Source: Crickella sp963642455
GTDB taxonomy: Bacteria > Bacillota > Clostridia > Peptostreptococcales > Anaerovoracaceae
Length of the DNA stretch: 64,000 nucleotides
Assembly (NCBI GenBank): GCA_963642455.1
Contig: CAVIGM010000002.1
Location: forward strand, 1-64,000
Direction of reading: 5' to 3'
Each line of letters begins with the position of its first letter. Position 1 is the stretch's first letter. Both the position numbers and the translations under genes were made by a program. The notes beneath the pieces were generated by a model that saw only the letters and a program-made list of their open reading frames with translations, did not search any database and was not told the origin of the DNA. Shown here piece after piece: positions 41,988-50,125 of this stretch.

Positions 41988-42194
41988 ATGAACAAGATCG
42001 CAAAGAGAGCATTGAAGCTTGTCGGCGGAGCTGCTGCAGCATACGCAGGACTTTTCGTTGTCTTCTATTTCGACCTCGACGGAAAGCTGCTTTTCAATGT
42101 TGTTGAGCCACTGCTCTGCAAGCACTATGACAACATCGAAAGAAGAGATCCACTGAGCCGTCCATACGACGTTGTTGACGGAGAGCATCTCTAA
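41988..42194 (+). CDS. Small single-pass membrane protein of the dehydratase cluster
   Basis: A 68-residue protein with a basic N-terminus, one hydrophobic helix (LVGGAAAAYAGLFVVFYF), then DLDGKLLFNVVEPLLCKHYDNI. The pattern LF-x-V-x3-LD-x-KLL recurs in the small protein at 49214, so the two are related. ACAGGAGG lies upstream of the ATG, 15 bp after the large subunit gene, and the terminator follows at 42227. It might anchor the complex to the membrane; no known family recognised. Confidence 0.75.
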   Translation: MNKIAKRALKLVGGAAAAYAGLFVVFYFDLDGKLLFNVVEPLLCKHYDNIERRDPLSRPYDVVDGEHL

Positions 42195-42226
42195 ATTAAA
42201 GCAAGATGAAATCTAAGTAGAATTGC

Positions 42227-42270
42227 AAAAGAGTTCCCGCCTTGGCGCATAGCCTGTCGGGAGCTCTTTT
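42227..42270 (+). terminator. Terminator of the first dehydratase operon
   Basis: AAAAGAG plus CCCG pairs with CGGG plus CTCTTTT around an 18-nt loop. The stem ends in TTTT. Confidence 0.78.
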
Positions 42271-42342
42271 CTGTTGGCGGCTCTGTTGGCGTCTCCGTTG
42301 GCGTCACCGGTGGCGCCTCCGCTGGCATTTCGGTTGGCGGGC
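42271..42342. repeat. Six imperfect 12-bp tandem repeats
   Basis: Units follow the pattern C-C/T-G-TTGGCG-NNT (for example CTGTTGGCGGCT, CTGTTGGCGTCT, CCGTTGGCGTCA), exactly 72 bp between the terminator at 42227-42270 and the htpG promoter. Not obviously coding. Confidence 0.8.
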
Positions 42343-42347
42343 CAATG

Positions 42348-42376
42348 TTGACAAGGCGTCGGCAGGTCGTTATAAT
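42348..42376 (+). promoter_or_regulatory. htpG promoter, full consensus
   Basis: TTGACA at 42348-42353, 17 bp, TATAAT at 42371-42376: a perfect sigma-A promoter. No CIRCE operator was seen. Confidence 0.9.
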
Positions 42377-42402
42377 TTACAATTTGAAAGGAAGAAATAA
42401 AT

Positions 42403-44310
42403 ATGAAGAAGAAATTCAAAGCAGAATCCCAGCGACTGCTGGACTTAATGATTAACTCAATTTACACGCACAAGGAGATTTTCCTGCGCGAGATTATTTC
42501 TAACGCATCTGACGCAATCGACAAGCTGAGATATATTGCCCTGACAGAGGACAGAGACATCAATATCAACGGCTTCGAGATCGTGATTACTCTCGACAAG
42601 GAGAATCGCACACTCACAGTCAGCGATAACGGAATCGGCATGAGCGAAGAGGAGCTCGAACGAAACCTTGGAACCATAGCCTTCAGCGGAAGCGGCAAAT
42701 TCGCCGAAGAGCTCGAGAAGAAGGGCGAGCTGGCGAATGGAGCTAACGACAATGAAGAGGCTATCGACATTATCGGTCAGTTCGGTGTGGGCTTCTATAG
42801 CGCCTTTATGGTTGCCGACAAGGTAACGGTCGTTTCAAAAAAATACGGCGAGGATGTCGCACATCAGTGGGAATCCGAGGGCGCAAGCGGTTTTGCGATT
42901 AGCGAATGCGAGAAGGAGTCTGTCGGAACAGATATCATAATGCATATCAAGGAAGACGGCGAAGTCGAGGACGAATACAGCAAATACCTCAGAGAATATA
43001 CAATCTACAAGCTTGTTAAGAAATATTCTGACTATATTCGCTTCCCAATCAAGATGCTTATGCCTCATCCATATCTCAAAGAGGGCTGCGACCCGGAGAA
43101 TCCGGAATACGAAGAGAAGTTCGAATATGAGGTATTCAACTCCATGGTTCCTCTTTGGCAAAGACGCAAAGGAGATGTTACAGAAGAAGAATATAATGAG
43201 TTCTACAAGTCACAGTTCGGCGACGACCTTGATCCGATGAGCACAATCACGGCAAGAGTCGAGGGCCTTGTAAGCTATGACACTTTGCTATACATCCCAC
43301 AGAAGCTTCCTAACAAATACTATTCCGACGATTACGAGGGCGGCTTGCAGCTGTACAGCTCCGGCGTTCTGATTATGGAGAAATGCAAGGATCTTCTGCC
43401 GGACTATTTCAATTTCGTGCGTGGCGTGGTTGATTCGCCGGATCTCTCTCTTAATATTTCAAGAGAAATGCTGCAGCACGACAGACAGCTCAAGCTTATC
43501 GCGGCTAATCTCGAGAAGAAGATCAGAAGCGAGCTTGAGAATTTGATGAAGAATGATAGAGAGAAATACGAGGAATTCTGGAAGAGCTTCGGCAGACAGC
43601 TTAAGCTCTGCGCACTCGACGACTATGGTGCGAAGAAAGAAGAACTTCAGGACTTCCTGCTTTTCTATTCATCAACACAGAAGGGCCTTGTCAGCCTCGC
43701 AGAATACGTGGACAGAATGAAAGACGACCAAGAGTATATCTACTATGCGGCTGGCGATAGCATCGACGGAATCGACAGAATGCCACAGAACGAAATACTC
43801 AAGGAGAGAAATATCGAGATTCTGTATTTTACGGACAACACAGACGAATTCATTTCCGATATGTTCCGCAAATACAAGGATAAGAAGTTCATGTCCGTTA
43901 TCGACGGAGATTTCGACCTCGGAGACAAGAAAGACGAAAGAGTTGACGAGATTTTCAAGGACACATTCGAGTTCATTAAGGAGGCGCTCGGAGACAAGGT
44001 CGATGTGGTTAAGGCCTCAACCAAGCTGAAGTCGCACCCTGTATGCCTTTCAAGCGGCGATGGAGTAAGCTTCGAGATGGAGAAATATTTCACCGCGGTT
44101 AATCCTGAGATGGGCGTTAAGGCTAAGCGAATTCTCGAGTTCAACCCTGACCATCCAGCTTTCCTTGCCATTGAGAAGGAAAGAACGGCGGATAACGAGC
44201 AGAGGGCAAAGGATATCTGCGAGATTCTATACAATCAGGCTCTGATGATTGCGGGGCTTCCGATTGAGAATCCGTCGGATTACACGGACCTCATCTGCAA
44301 ATTCTTCTAA
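42403..44310 (+). CDS. htpG: Chaperone HtpG (Hsp90)
   Basis: A 635-residue ATP-dependent chaperone. The GHKL ATPase domain reads EIFLREIISNASDAIDKLRY, SDNGIGMSEEEL, GTIAFSGSGKF and IGQFGVGFYSAFMVAD. The middle domain has NISREMLQHDRQLK with the catalytic arginine. The C-terminal dimerisation domain is present and no signal peptide occurs. AAGGAAG precedes the ATG. It is a single-gene transcript with its own promoter and terminator, placed between the two dehydratase operons; whether it serves that cluster is unknown. Confidence 0.97.
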   Translation: MKKKFKAESQRLLDLMINSIYTHKEIFLREIISNASDAIDKLRYIALTEDRDININGFEIVITLDKENRTLTVSDNGIGMSEEELERNLGTIAFSGSGKFAEELEKKGELANGANDNEEAIDIIGQFGVGFYSAFMVADKVTVVSKKYGEDVAHQWESEGASGFAISECEKESVGTDIIMHIKEDGEVEDEYSKYLREYTIYKLVKKYSDYIRFPIKMLMPHPYLKEGCDPENPEYEEKFEYEVFNSMVPLWQRRKGDVTEEEYNEFYKSQFGDDLDPMSTITARVEGLVSYDTLLYIPQKLPNKYYSDDYEGGLQLYSSGVLIMEKCKDLLPDYFNFVRGVVDSPDLSLNISREMLQHDRQLKLIAANLEKKIRSELENLMKNDREKYEEFWKSFGRQLKLCALDDYGAKKEELQDFLLFYSSTQKGLVSLAEYVDRMKDDQEYIYYAAGDSIDGIDRMPQNEILKERNIEILYFTDNTDEFISDMFRKYKDKKFMSVIDGDFDLGDKKDERVDEIFKDTFEFIKEALGDKVDVVKASTKLKSHPVCLSSGDGVSFEMEKYFTAVNPEMGVKAKRILEFNPDHPAFLAIEKERTADNEQRAKDICEILYNQALMIAGLPIENPSDYTDLICKFF

Positions 44311-44336
44311 AGCAAAATCGTCATATAGAAATAATA

Positions 44337-44379
44337 AAAAAAGAGCGTGCTAAATAAGTATAGAAGCAGGCTCTTTTTT
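44337..44379 (+). terminator. htpG terminator
   Basis: A 10-bp stem (AAAAAAGAGC/GCTCTTTTTT) encloses a 23-nt loop and ends in a T run. Confidence 0.82.
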
Positions 44380-44437
44380 CGTATGCCGTTATATTTGCTT
44401 TTTCTATTTCTTTTCTTAGCTTTTTCGCTTCTTTTTG

Positions 44438-44466
44438 TTGTAAATTTATCAATCTTTTGTTAAAGT
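44438..44466 (+). promoter_or_regulatory. Possible promoter of the CooC-like gene operon
   Basis: TTGTAA at 44438-44443, 17 bp, TAAAGT at 44461-44466, about 100 nt before the CooC-like start. Moderate match only. Confidence 0.4.
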
Positions 44467-44567
44467 ATAGATTGAACGAAACTCGAAAGAGAATTGCGAG
44501 CAAAGCGACGCGAAATAGCCGCTGCTTGCAATGAAAGGAAAGTTTTTCGAAGGGAGAAACGGGTATA

Positions 44568-45332
44568 ATGGCAAGAGATACGAAGATTCTCGCAGTTGCT
44601 GGAAAAGGTGGAGTTGGAAAGACATCTATCTCAAGTGCTTTTGTAAGACTTGTCGCAGAGGCACACAAGGACGCAAGAATCCTGGCAATCGACGCTGACC
44701 CTGCAATCGGACTTTCGACAGCTCTCGGTGTTGAGCCTAACGAAACGCTCGATGATATTCGCAAGAAGATCGTAGCAAGCGTGGAGAGCGGAGCACCGAA
44801 GGAAGCAATCGAAATCCTCGGAGAAGCAAGATACAGGATTTTTGACACGATGATAGAGAAGAACAGATTCTCTTTTCTTGCAATCGGAAGACCGGAAAGT
44901 GCGGGCTGCTACTGCAAGGTTAATGCCTACCTCAAAGAGGTAATAAGCCTTCTGGCAGACGAGTTCGATTATGTAATCATTGACGGAGAAGCAGGAATCG
45001 AACAGATTAACAGGCGTGTTATGGAGAAGGTCACACATCTTTTCCTGATAACGGACCCAAGCCGCAAGGGTACGCAGGTAATCGACACTATCAAGAAAGT
45101 CGCAGACGAGCTCGTAATGTACGACAAATGCGGCGCGATAGTAAACAGAGTCCCTAACGAGGAAGCAATTCCTTATATCAAGATCGAAACAGCGGAGGTG
45201 CTCGCTTATATTCCCGATGACAGAGAGCATGCCGACAACGACATTAAAGGACTTAGCATCTTTGACTTGCCAGAAGATGCACCAGTCATCAAGGGCGCAA
45301 GAGAAGCTCTTACGAAGATGGCGATTATTTAA
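44568..45332 (+). CDS. CooC-like nickel-insertion-type ATPase
   Basis: A 254-residue MinD/CooC-type P-loop ATPase. The deviant Walker A is AGKGGVGKTS, with the signature lysine, followed by AIDADPAIGLSTALG. The GRPESAGCYCKVNAYLKEVI segment contains C114-x-C116, the metal-binding pair that lets CooC/AcsF dimers carry nickel to CO dehydrogenase or acetyl-CoA synthase. YVIIDGEAGIEQINRR and the TDPSRKG motif also match the family. No CO dehydrogenase gene is in the window; the next genes, 42 bp downstream and probably cotranscribed, encode dehydratase-like subunits. The metal and client are inferred. Confidence 0.85.
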   Translation: MARDTKILAVAGKGGVGKTSISSAFVRLVAEAHKDARILAIDADPAIGLSTALGVEPNETLDDIRKKIVASVESGAPKEAIEILGEARYRIFDTMIEKNRFSFLAIGRPESAGCYCKVNAYLKEVISLLADEFDYVIIDGEAGIEQINRRVMEKVTHLFLITDPSRKGTQVIDTIKKVADELVMYDKCGAIVNRVPNEEAIPYIKIETAEVLAYIPDDREHADNDIKGLSIFDLPEDAPVIKGAREALTKMAII

Positions 45333-45374
45333 TTATTTTAGAAAAGAAGAACAAGTGAAAGGAGGAGTACAAAG

Positions 45375-46565
45375 TTGAAAGATTTGAAGCATTTAATCTA
45401 TTTCGAGAATCTTTTGGACAATGCGGACAACGAGCTTGTTGAGCAGGCGAAGGCAGAAGGCCAACTATGCATGGGCTATACTTGTTTCCATATTCCAGAA
45501 GTTCTTCTCAACCTGGACAATTGCTTCTCAGTTAGATTGCGTGCACCAAGAACAGGTTCAATCGACATAGCTACATATTATATGTCGAACTATACTTGCG
45601 AGTATGCGCGTGCTCTGGTTGAAAGAGGAATTGAAGGAGGTTTCAACTTCCTTGACGGCCTCGCAGGCGTAGATGCATGTTCAATGATGAACAGATTCTA
45701 CGAGCACTTCGAGATTCTCAAGATGAACGAGAAGCCAAATTTCTTCGTAACTCATTGCGATATGCCGTACAAGACAGCTGACTACTCAGTAAAACACTAT
45801 CAGAAGCAGATGCAGGTTCGTCTGCTCGAAGTTATGAACAAGAACTACGGTGTAGATATTTCTGATGAGGCCATCAGAAAAGCCGTAGCTGAACACAACG
45901 AGGTATGCAAGATTATCAGCGAGATCTCCGAGATGAGAAAGGCTGACAATCCAGTAATCACAGGATATGAATTCCACATTCTCAACCTCGTTAGCTACAC
46001 TTGCCCTAAGGCAAAGATTCTGCCTTATCTCAAGGAGACTCTTGAAGAGCTCAAGAAGAGAAAGCCAGATCCTAAGCCTGCATACAGAGCAAGAGTTGCT
46101 GTTATAGGAAGTGAGATTGACGACCCAGAATTCACAAAGATGATTGAGGAGGCAGGAGCTCTTGTTGTTGCAGACCGTTACTGCTTCGGTTCAATTCCTG
46201 GCAGAGAGGTAATCGAACTTACAGACGATGAGCCTGCACTTGACCAGATTTGCCGTCACTACATGAACGTAGCTGAATGTGCTCGTTACATCGAGGACAA
46301 GAAAGTTTTCCAGAGAAGAGAGACCGCAGACAGAATCGCTAGAGAATTCAACGCAGACGGAATCATTTATGAGCAGATGAAATACTGCGATTTCTGGGGC
46401 TTCGAAAGAGCGCTTGTCAGCCATATCATGACTGAGGAATACGGATGGCCAGTTCTGTCAATCGACAGACTGTACAATGCTAAGGGCTCCGGTCAGCTTA
46501 GAACAAGATTCCAGGCCTTTGTAGAATCTCTTGAAATTAAGAGAATTCAGAAGGGAGGCAAATAA
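45375..46565 (+). CDS. 2-hydroxyacyl-CoA dehydratase-like small subunit, pair 2
   Basis: A 396-residue paralogue of the protein at 39148, with the same motif series: CMGYTCFHIPEVLLNLDNC, YTCEYARALVERGIEGGFNFLD, DACSMMNRF, YTCPK, DRYCFG, KYCDFWGFERA and SGQLRTRFQAFVES. It starts at TTG 45375 with AAAGGAGG upstream. Several non-motif cysteines of pair 1 (for example the C-x3-C in ETCTVTC) are missing. The stop overlaps the large-subunit ATG by one base. It is downstream of the CooC-like ATPase and upstream of the activator. Confidence 0.85.
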   Translation: MKDLKHLIYFENLLDNADNELVEQAKAEGQLCMGYTCFHIPEVLLNLDNCFSVRLRAPRTGSIDIATYYMSNYTCEYARALVERGIEGGFNFLDGLAGVDACSMMNRFYEHFEILKMNEKPNFFVTHCDMPYKTADYSVKHYQKQMQVRLLEVMNKNYGVDISDEAIRKAVAEHNEVCKIISEISEMRKADNPVITGYEFHILNLVSYTCPKAKILPYLKETLEELKKRKPDPKPAYRARVAVIGSEIDDPEFTKMIEEAGALVVADRYCFGSIPGREVIELTDDEPALDQICRHYMNVAECARYIEDKKVFQRRETADRIAREFNADGIIYEQMKYCDFWGFERALVSHIMTEEYGWPVLSIDRLYNAKGSGQLRTRFQAFVESLEIKRIQKGGK

Positions 46566-48355
46566 TGGGAAAGAAGAAAATAGCATATCCAAATCCTAAA
46601 TTCTTCAAGGCTAAGGACAATATGGATTTGAAGAAGCAGGCAGCTAACCTTAAGGAAGTAGGAGGAATCATCCTCGACATCGCTAAGGAAGGCGACTACA
46701 AGGCTTTTGCCGAGAGACAGCTTGCTAATATGAAGGACGATTTTGCAAGAATTACAAGAGAAGCTAAGACTCTTGCTGCAATGTCTCCTGCAGAGAGAAA
46801 AGACATCATCCTCAACGGAGAAAAGCACCTTGGCTATCTCTACAGAAAGGGTGATATGGCAACCGTTCGTCGTGAGTGGAGAGGCGTTAAGGACACAGCT
46901 TACGACTTCAAAGAATGGCTGCGCATGTGGGGAATGCTCCTCACAACTTTCTCCAAGGACCTCGTACCTGCACTGAACACAACCTTCTGGTACAGATGGA
47001 TGATGAGCTACATGTGCTGCGTTGGTTTCATGGATAAGAACACAATGGGACAGAAGGGCAACGCTCTCAAGATGTCTCACCTTATGATTTACGACATCTT
47101 CCGTTATGTAGCAGAGAACCTTGTATTCCTTGCAAAGGGAGATGAGAAGAACGGTAATTCGACAGAGCTTTCGAAGAAGATCGTTCTGTTCGACGAGATG
47201 ACAATGGGTCAGATTATGGCTGGTTTCCCAGACCTTCTGGGTATTCCTTATCAGCTTATGCCAGTATTCCTGGTATCTGAGATTGACCAGTTGACATGCG
47301 TTCCTTACATCGATGCAGTAGAGAGCTTCGGACTTCCTGCTGACACATGCCCTGTTCCATCATCAGAGTGCGGAGCTCTTGTAATAGACGCTCTTCCACA
47401 CCTTGGCTCATGCTTCATTTCAAGCTCAATGCCATGCGATGGTTCAGTAATGGCCAGCGAATACATGTCAAGAAGATTCCCTAACCTGCCTGTATTCCAC
47501 CTTACATTCCCTGTAAGATACGAATACGAGGAGACAACACCTGATGCGGTTGAGGATATCAAGGCTTGCATCAAGTTCGTTGAGGAGCAGACAGGCGCTA
47601 AGTGGAGCTGGGATGCTTACTTCGCACAGATGAAGAGATTCAATAAGGAAACAGAGTACGAGCTGCAGAAGTGGGAAGTTAACAAGACTGACTATCCACA
47701 GATTATCGGACCTGTATATGAACTCTTCCGTAAGTGGAACTACGAGATGGACGGCGGTGCAGACCCAAGAATTATGGCCACATGCGAGAAGGTTAATAAG
47801 CTGATGTATGAGGCTTATGACAGAAGAGATGAGGCATGGGTAGGCAAGATGAAGTACAGAGGTATCGTATGGTCATGTCCTGCTCACTACTATGCTAACT
47901 TCAGTAACTGGATTGCTAACTGCTGGGGCGTAGATATTCTCGTTGAGATGGAGTCACTGAACTTCACAAAGAAGCTCGAAACAGAGGACAAGGAAGAGGC
48001 TCTTATGGACCTCGCAAGACTCTACGAGCGTATGGTAATGAGAAGACATACAAACGGCGGCTACCACAATGTAGTTGATGAGCTGTGGAAGCAAGTTGAA
48101 GACTGGAGAATCGACATCATCATCATGTACCAGAACGTAGCTTGCAAGAACATGGCAACACTTCAGGGTATACTTGATGACCAGTGCAGAGACAAGGGTT
48201 ACAACATGATTTGGATCGAGCACGATCTGATGGACCCAAGAACTGTTTCGAGAAAGACAATGCGTGACAAGGTTAACGAGTACATGACAACAGTTATGAA
48301 GGCTACACCAGTTGACCCAACGCTCCTCGACTTCGACGACGAGACAGCAATGTAG
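46565..48355 (+). CDS. 2-hydroxyacyl-CoA dehydratase-like large subunit, pair 2
   Basis: A 596-residue HgdA-type protein, again with a long N-terminal extension (about 200 residues) containing the shared REWRGVKDTAYDFKEW segment. Candidate ligands are C262 and C269 (DTCPVPSSEC), C283, C291 (MPCDGSV), then VWSCPAHYYANFSNWIANC and NVACKNM. The C-terminus IEHDLMDPRTVSR and LLDFDDE parallels pair 1 but keeps the acidic residues lost there. GGGAGG precedes the ATG. It is coupled to its small subunit and followed by the activator, suggesting that this is the core enzyme of the cluster. Reaction unknown. Confidence 0.83.
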   Translation: MGKKKIAYPNPKFFKAKDNMDLKKQAANLKEVGGIILDIAKEGDYKAFAERQLANMKDDFARITREAKTLAAMSPAERKDIILNGEKHLGYLYRKGDMATVRREWRGVKDTAYDFKEWLRMWGMLLTTFSKDLVPALNTTFWYRWMMSYMCCVGFMDKNTMGQKGNALKMSHLMIYDIFRYVAENLVFLAKGDEKNGNSTELSKKIVLFDEMTMGQIMAGFPDLLGIPYQLMPVFLVSEIDQLTCVPYIDAVESFGLPADTCPVPSSECGALVIDALPHLGSCFISSSMPCDGSVMASEYMSRRFPNLPVFHLTFPVRYEYEETTPDAVEDIKACIKFVEEQTGAKWSWDAYFAQMKRFNKETEYELQKWEVNKTDYPQIIGPVYELFRKWNYEMDGGADPRIMATCEKVNKLMYEAYDRRDEAWVGKMKYRGIVWSCPAHYYANFSNWIANCWGVDILVEMESLNFTKKLETEDKEEALMDLARLYERMVMRRHTNGGYHNVVDELWKQVEDWRIDIIIMYQNVACKNMATLQGILDDQCRDKGYNMIWIEHDLMDPRTVSRKTMRDKVNEYMTTVMKATPVDPTLLDFDDETAM

Positions 48356-48401
48356 AAAGATATATCAAAGGTTTTAATAAAAGGTAAAGGAGAACAAGAT
48401 A

Positions 48402-49196
48402 ATGAAATATTACGGTGGTTGTGATGTAGGTTCAACCTACACAAAGGCAGTTATTCTCGATGAAGAGGGCAAGATGGTAGCAGATACTACTATTAAGAGC
48501 AAGATTCAGTCAGAGGCATCAGCAAGACTTGCTATGCAGGAAGTTCTTGATAAGGCTGGACTCAAGTCAGCAGAAGAGCTCGATTATCTGATCGGTACAG
48601 GATACGGAAGAAACAAGGTTCCATTTGCTGATGAGAACATTTCCGAGATTTCATGCCACGCTATGGGAGTTCACGTAACAGACCCTGCAGTAAAGGCTAT
48701 CATCGATATCGGCGGACAGGACGTTAAGGGTATCCAGGTTGATACAGACGGAACTGTTAAGAACTTCGCTATGAACGACAAGTGCGCTGCTGGAACAGGA
48801 AGATTCTACGAGGCTATGGCAAGATCCTTCGAAATGAGCCTCCAGGATTTCTCAAATCTTTCACTTACTGCAAAGAACGTAATTCCAATCACAGCACAGT
48901 GCACAGTATTCGCTGAGTCCGAGGTTATCACACTCGTTGGTGAGGATAAGCCAATGGACGAAATCGCAGCTGGAATTCAGATGGCTGTTGCTAAGAGATG
49001 CTTCGTAATGGCTAAGAAGGCTGGTGCAACAGACGCTATTACACTGACAGGCGGATGTGCTAAGAACGCAGGTCTTAAGCAGGCTATCGAGCGTGTACTC
49101 AAGCTCAAGGTTATCGACCTCAAGACAGACCCACAGCTGATGGGAGCTCTCGGAGCTGCTGAATTTGCTCGTCAGAAGGGACAGGCTAAGGCTTAA
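48402..49196 (+). CDS. 2-hydroxyacyl-CoA dehydratase activator ATPase (HgdC-type)
   Basis: A 264-residue BadF/BadG/HgdC ATPase of the ASKHA fold. A homodimer with one bridging [4Fe-4S] cluster uses ATP to push a single low-potential electron into the dehydratase component. Visible are GGCDVGSTYTKAVILD (phosphate 1), DIGGQDVKGIQV (phosphate 2), and the cluster cysteines C128 (DKCAAGTGRFYEAMA) and C167 (ITAQCTVFAESEV). TLTGGCAKNAGL is near the C-terminus. AAAGGAG precedes the ATG. It is the only activator for two enzyme pairs in this window. Confidence 0.93.
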   Translation: MKYYGGCDVGSTYTKAVILDEEGKMVADTTIKSKIQSEASARLAMQEVLDKAGLKSAEELDYLIGTGYGRNKVPFADENISEISCHAMGVHVTDPAVKAIIDIGGQDVKGIQVDTDGTVKNFAMNDKCAAGTGRFYEAMARSFEMSLQDFSNLSLTAKNVIPITAQCTVFAESEVITLVGEDKPMDEIAAGIQMAVAKRCFVMAKKAGATDAITLTGGCAKNAGLKQAIERVLKLKVIDLKTDPQLMGALGAAEFARQKGQAKA

Positions 49197-49213
49197 GCCG
49201 AAAGGAGACGCAA

Positions 49214-49387
49214 ATGAAAGATTGTAAAGTATGCAAGGCTACAAAGGCTATTGTAAAGACAACGGCAATTGCGGGCGGAGCACTCTTTGCGGTATATATG
49301 TGGAACCTCGATCAGAAGCTTCTGAGCTGGGCTTACATCAAGGTTAATGACATTTTCGACCGCAAGAAAGAGGACATTAAATTCTAA
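49214..49387 (+). CDS. Second small membrane protein of the dehydratase cluster
   Basis: A 57-residue protein. It starts with a CKVC pair (MKDCKVCKATKAI), then a single hydrophobic helix (TTAIAGGALFAVYMW), then NLDQKLLSWAYIKVNDIFDRKK. The LF-x-VY-x3-LD-x-KLL core matches the small protein at 41988. AAGGAG lies six bases before the ATG, 17 bp after the activator gene. Its stop overlaps the next ATG by one base (TAATG), tying it to the acetyl-CoA-synthase-like gene. Function unknown. Confidence 0.72.
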   Translation: MKDCKVCKATKAIVKTTAIAGGALFAVYMWNLDQKLLSWAYIKVNDIFDRKKEDIKF

Positions 49388-50121
49388 TGGAATTATATGA
49401 TTCAATAATCAAGCAGACGGAGGCTCTTTACGGAGCCTCCTCTTGCAAGGTGTATCCTTACAATCCAGATAGAACCTGGAAGGATGTAGGTGCGAACCAG
49501 CTCATCATGTTAAGAGATTCGGCCTACGAGCTTGGTGGGGATAGCAAGCCTGCGGTTAATTATAGCTGCGTTTCGACAGCGGACTTCATAGACAAAGACG
49601 AAATCGTAGTATACGGCAGGGATTTAAGCGAAATTAACGGAAGCGTTCCTTTCGCGAGAATAGCAATTATTAAAGTTAAGGATTTGAAGGGTGAGGACGA
49701 AGACGATACCGAGCCTGTCTTCAGAGCGATTCAGGACATCGACTTTGTTAAGTACCACGTATATCCGGAAGGCTATATGATAAGAACCTCCTCCGAGAAT
49801 AACAGAGAGCAGGTTAGAATTAGCAAGGATGCTATAAGAGCGGGTATCAGCTTCGAGAAGGTAGGAAATACTTATATCAAGAAGTATAAGGAGAATCCGA
49901 ACATCATAAATGTTAAGCTCGTTTTCCTGACTGTTGATGATGCAGATTATGAGCAGATGAAGGATAACGCGAAGAAGGTAAACGACATTACCAGGACCTT
50001 ATCGAAGATTCTCGAGGGTATGTCGACAGACTGCAACACCTGCGGACTCAAGTCGATTTGCGACGAGGTTGAAGGACTTAAGGAATTGCATTTTGGCAAG
50101 AACGCCAAGGAATTCAAATAA
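49387..50121 (+). CDS. Acetyl-CoA synthase beta-subunit-like fragment with a C-terminal CxxC motif
   Basis: A 244-residue protein. Residues about 117-198 resemble the middle region of acetyl-CoA synthase beta (AcsB/CdhC): YPEGYMIRTS, REQVRISKDAIRAGISFEKVG, then INVKLVFLTVD. In AcsB this part is followed by the catalytic A-cluster domain, whose first ligands form C-x2-C. Here the homologous point carries C216-x2-C219-x5-C225 (TDCNTCGLKSICDEVEG) and the protein ends soon after, so the catalytic domain is absent. It may bind a metal or iron-sulfur cluster, or a partner, within the dehydratase system. Last gene of that operon. Homology is from memory of AcsB and needs a profile search. Confidence 0.65.
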   Translation: MELYDSIIKQTEALYGASSCKVYPYNPDRTWKDVGANQLIMLRDSAYELGGDSKPAVNYSCVSTADFIDKDEIVVYGRDLSEINGSVPFARIAIIKVKDLKGEDEDDTEPVFRAIQDIDFVKYHVYPEGYMIRTSSENNREQVRISKDAIRAGISFEKVGNTYIKKYKENPNIINVKLVFLTVDDADYEQMKDNAKKVNDITRTLSKILEGMSTDCNTCGLKSICDEVEGLKELHFGKNAKEFK

Positions 50122-50125
50122 GGCT

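Noticed and set aside
42213..42419. 68-codon minus-strand frame over the 12-bp repeats
   Set aside because: It covers a terminator and the consensus htpG promoter and translates to a simple repeat without a ribosome site.
39148..48355. Assignment as FldBC phenyllactoyl-CoA or HgdAB hydroxyglutaryl-CoA dehydratase
   Set aside because: The large subunits are 543 and 596 residues with a long N-terminal extension, no CoA-transferase gene is nearby, and the metal-chaperone neighbours do not fit those pathways.
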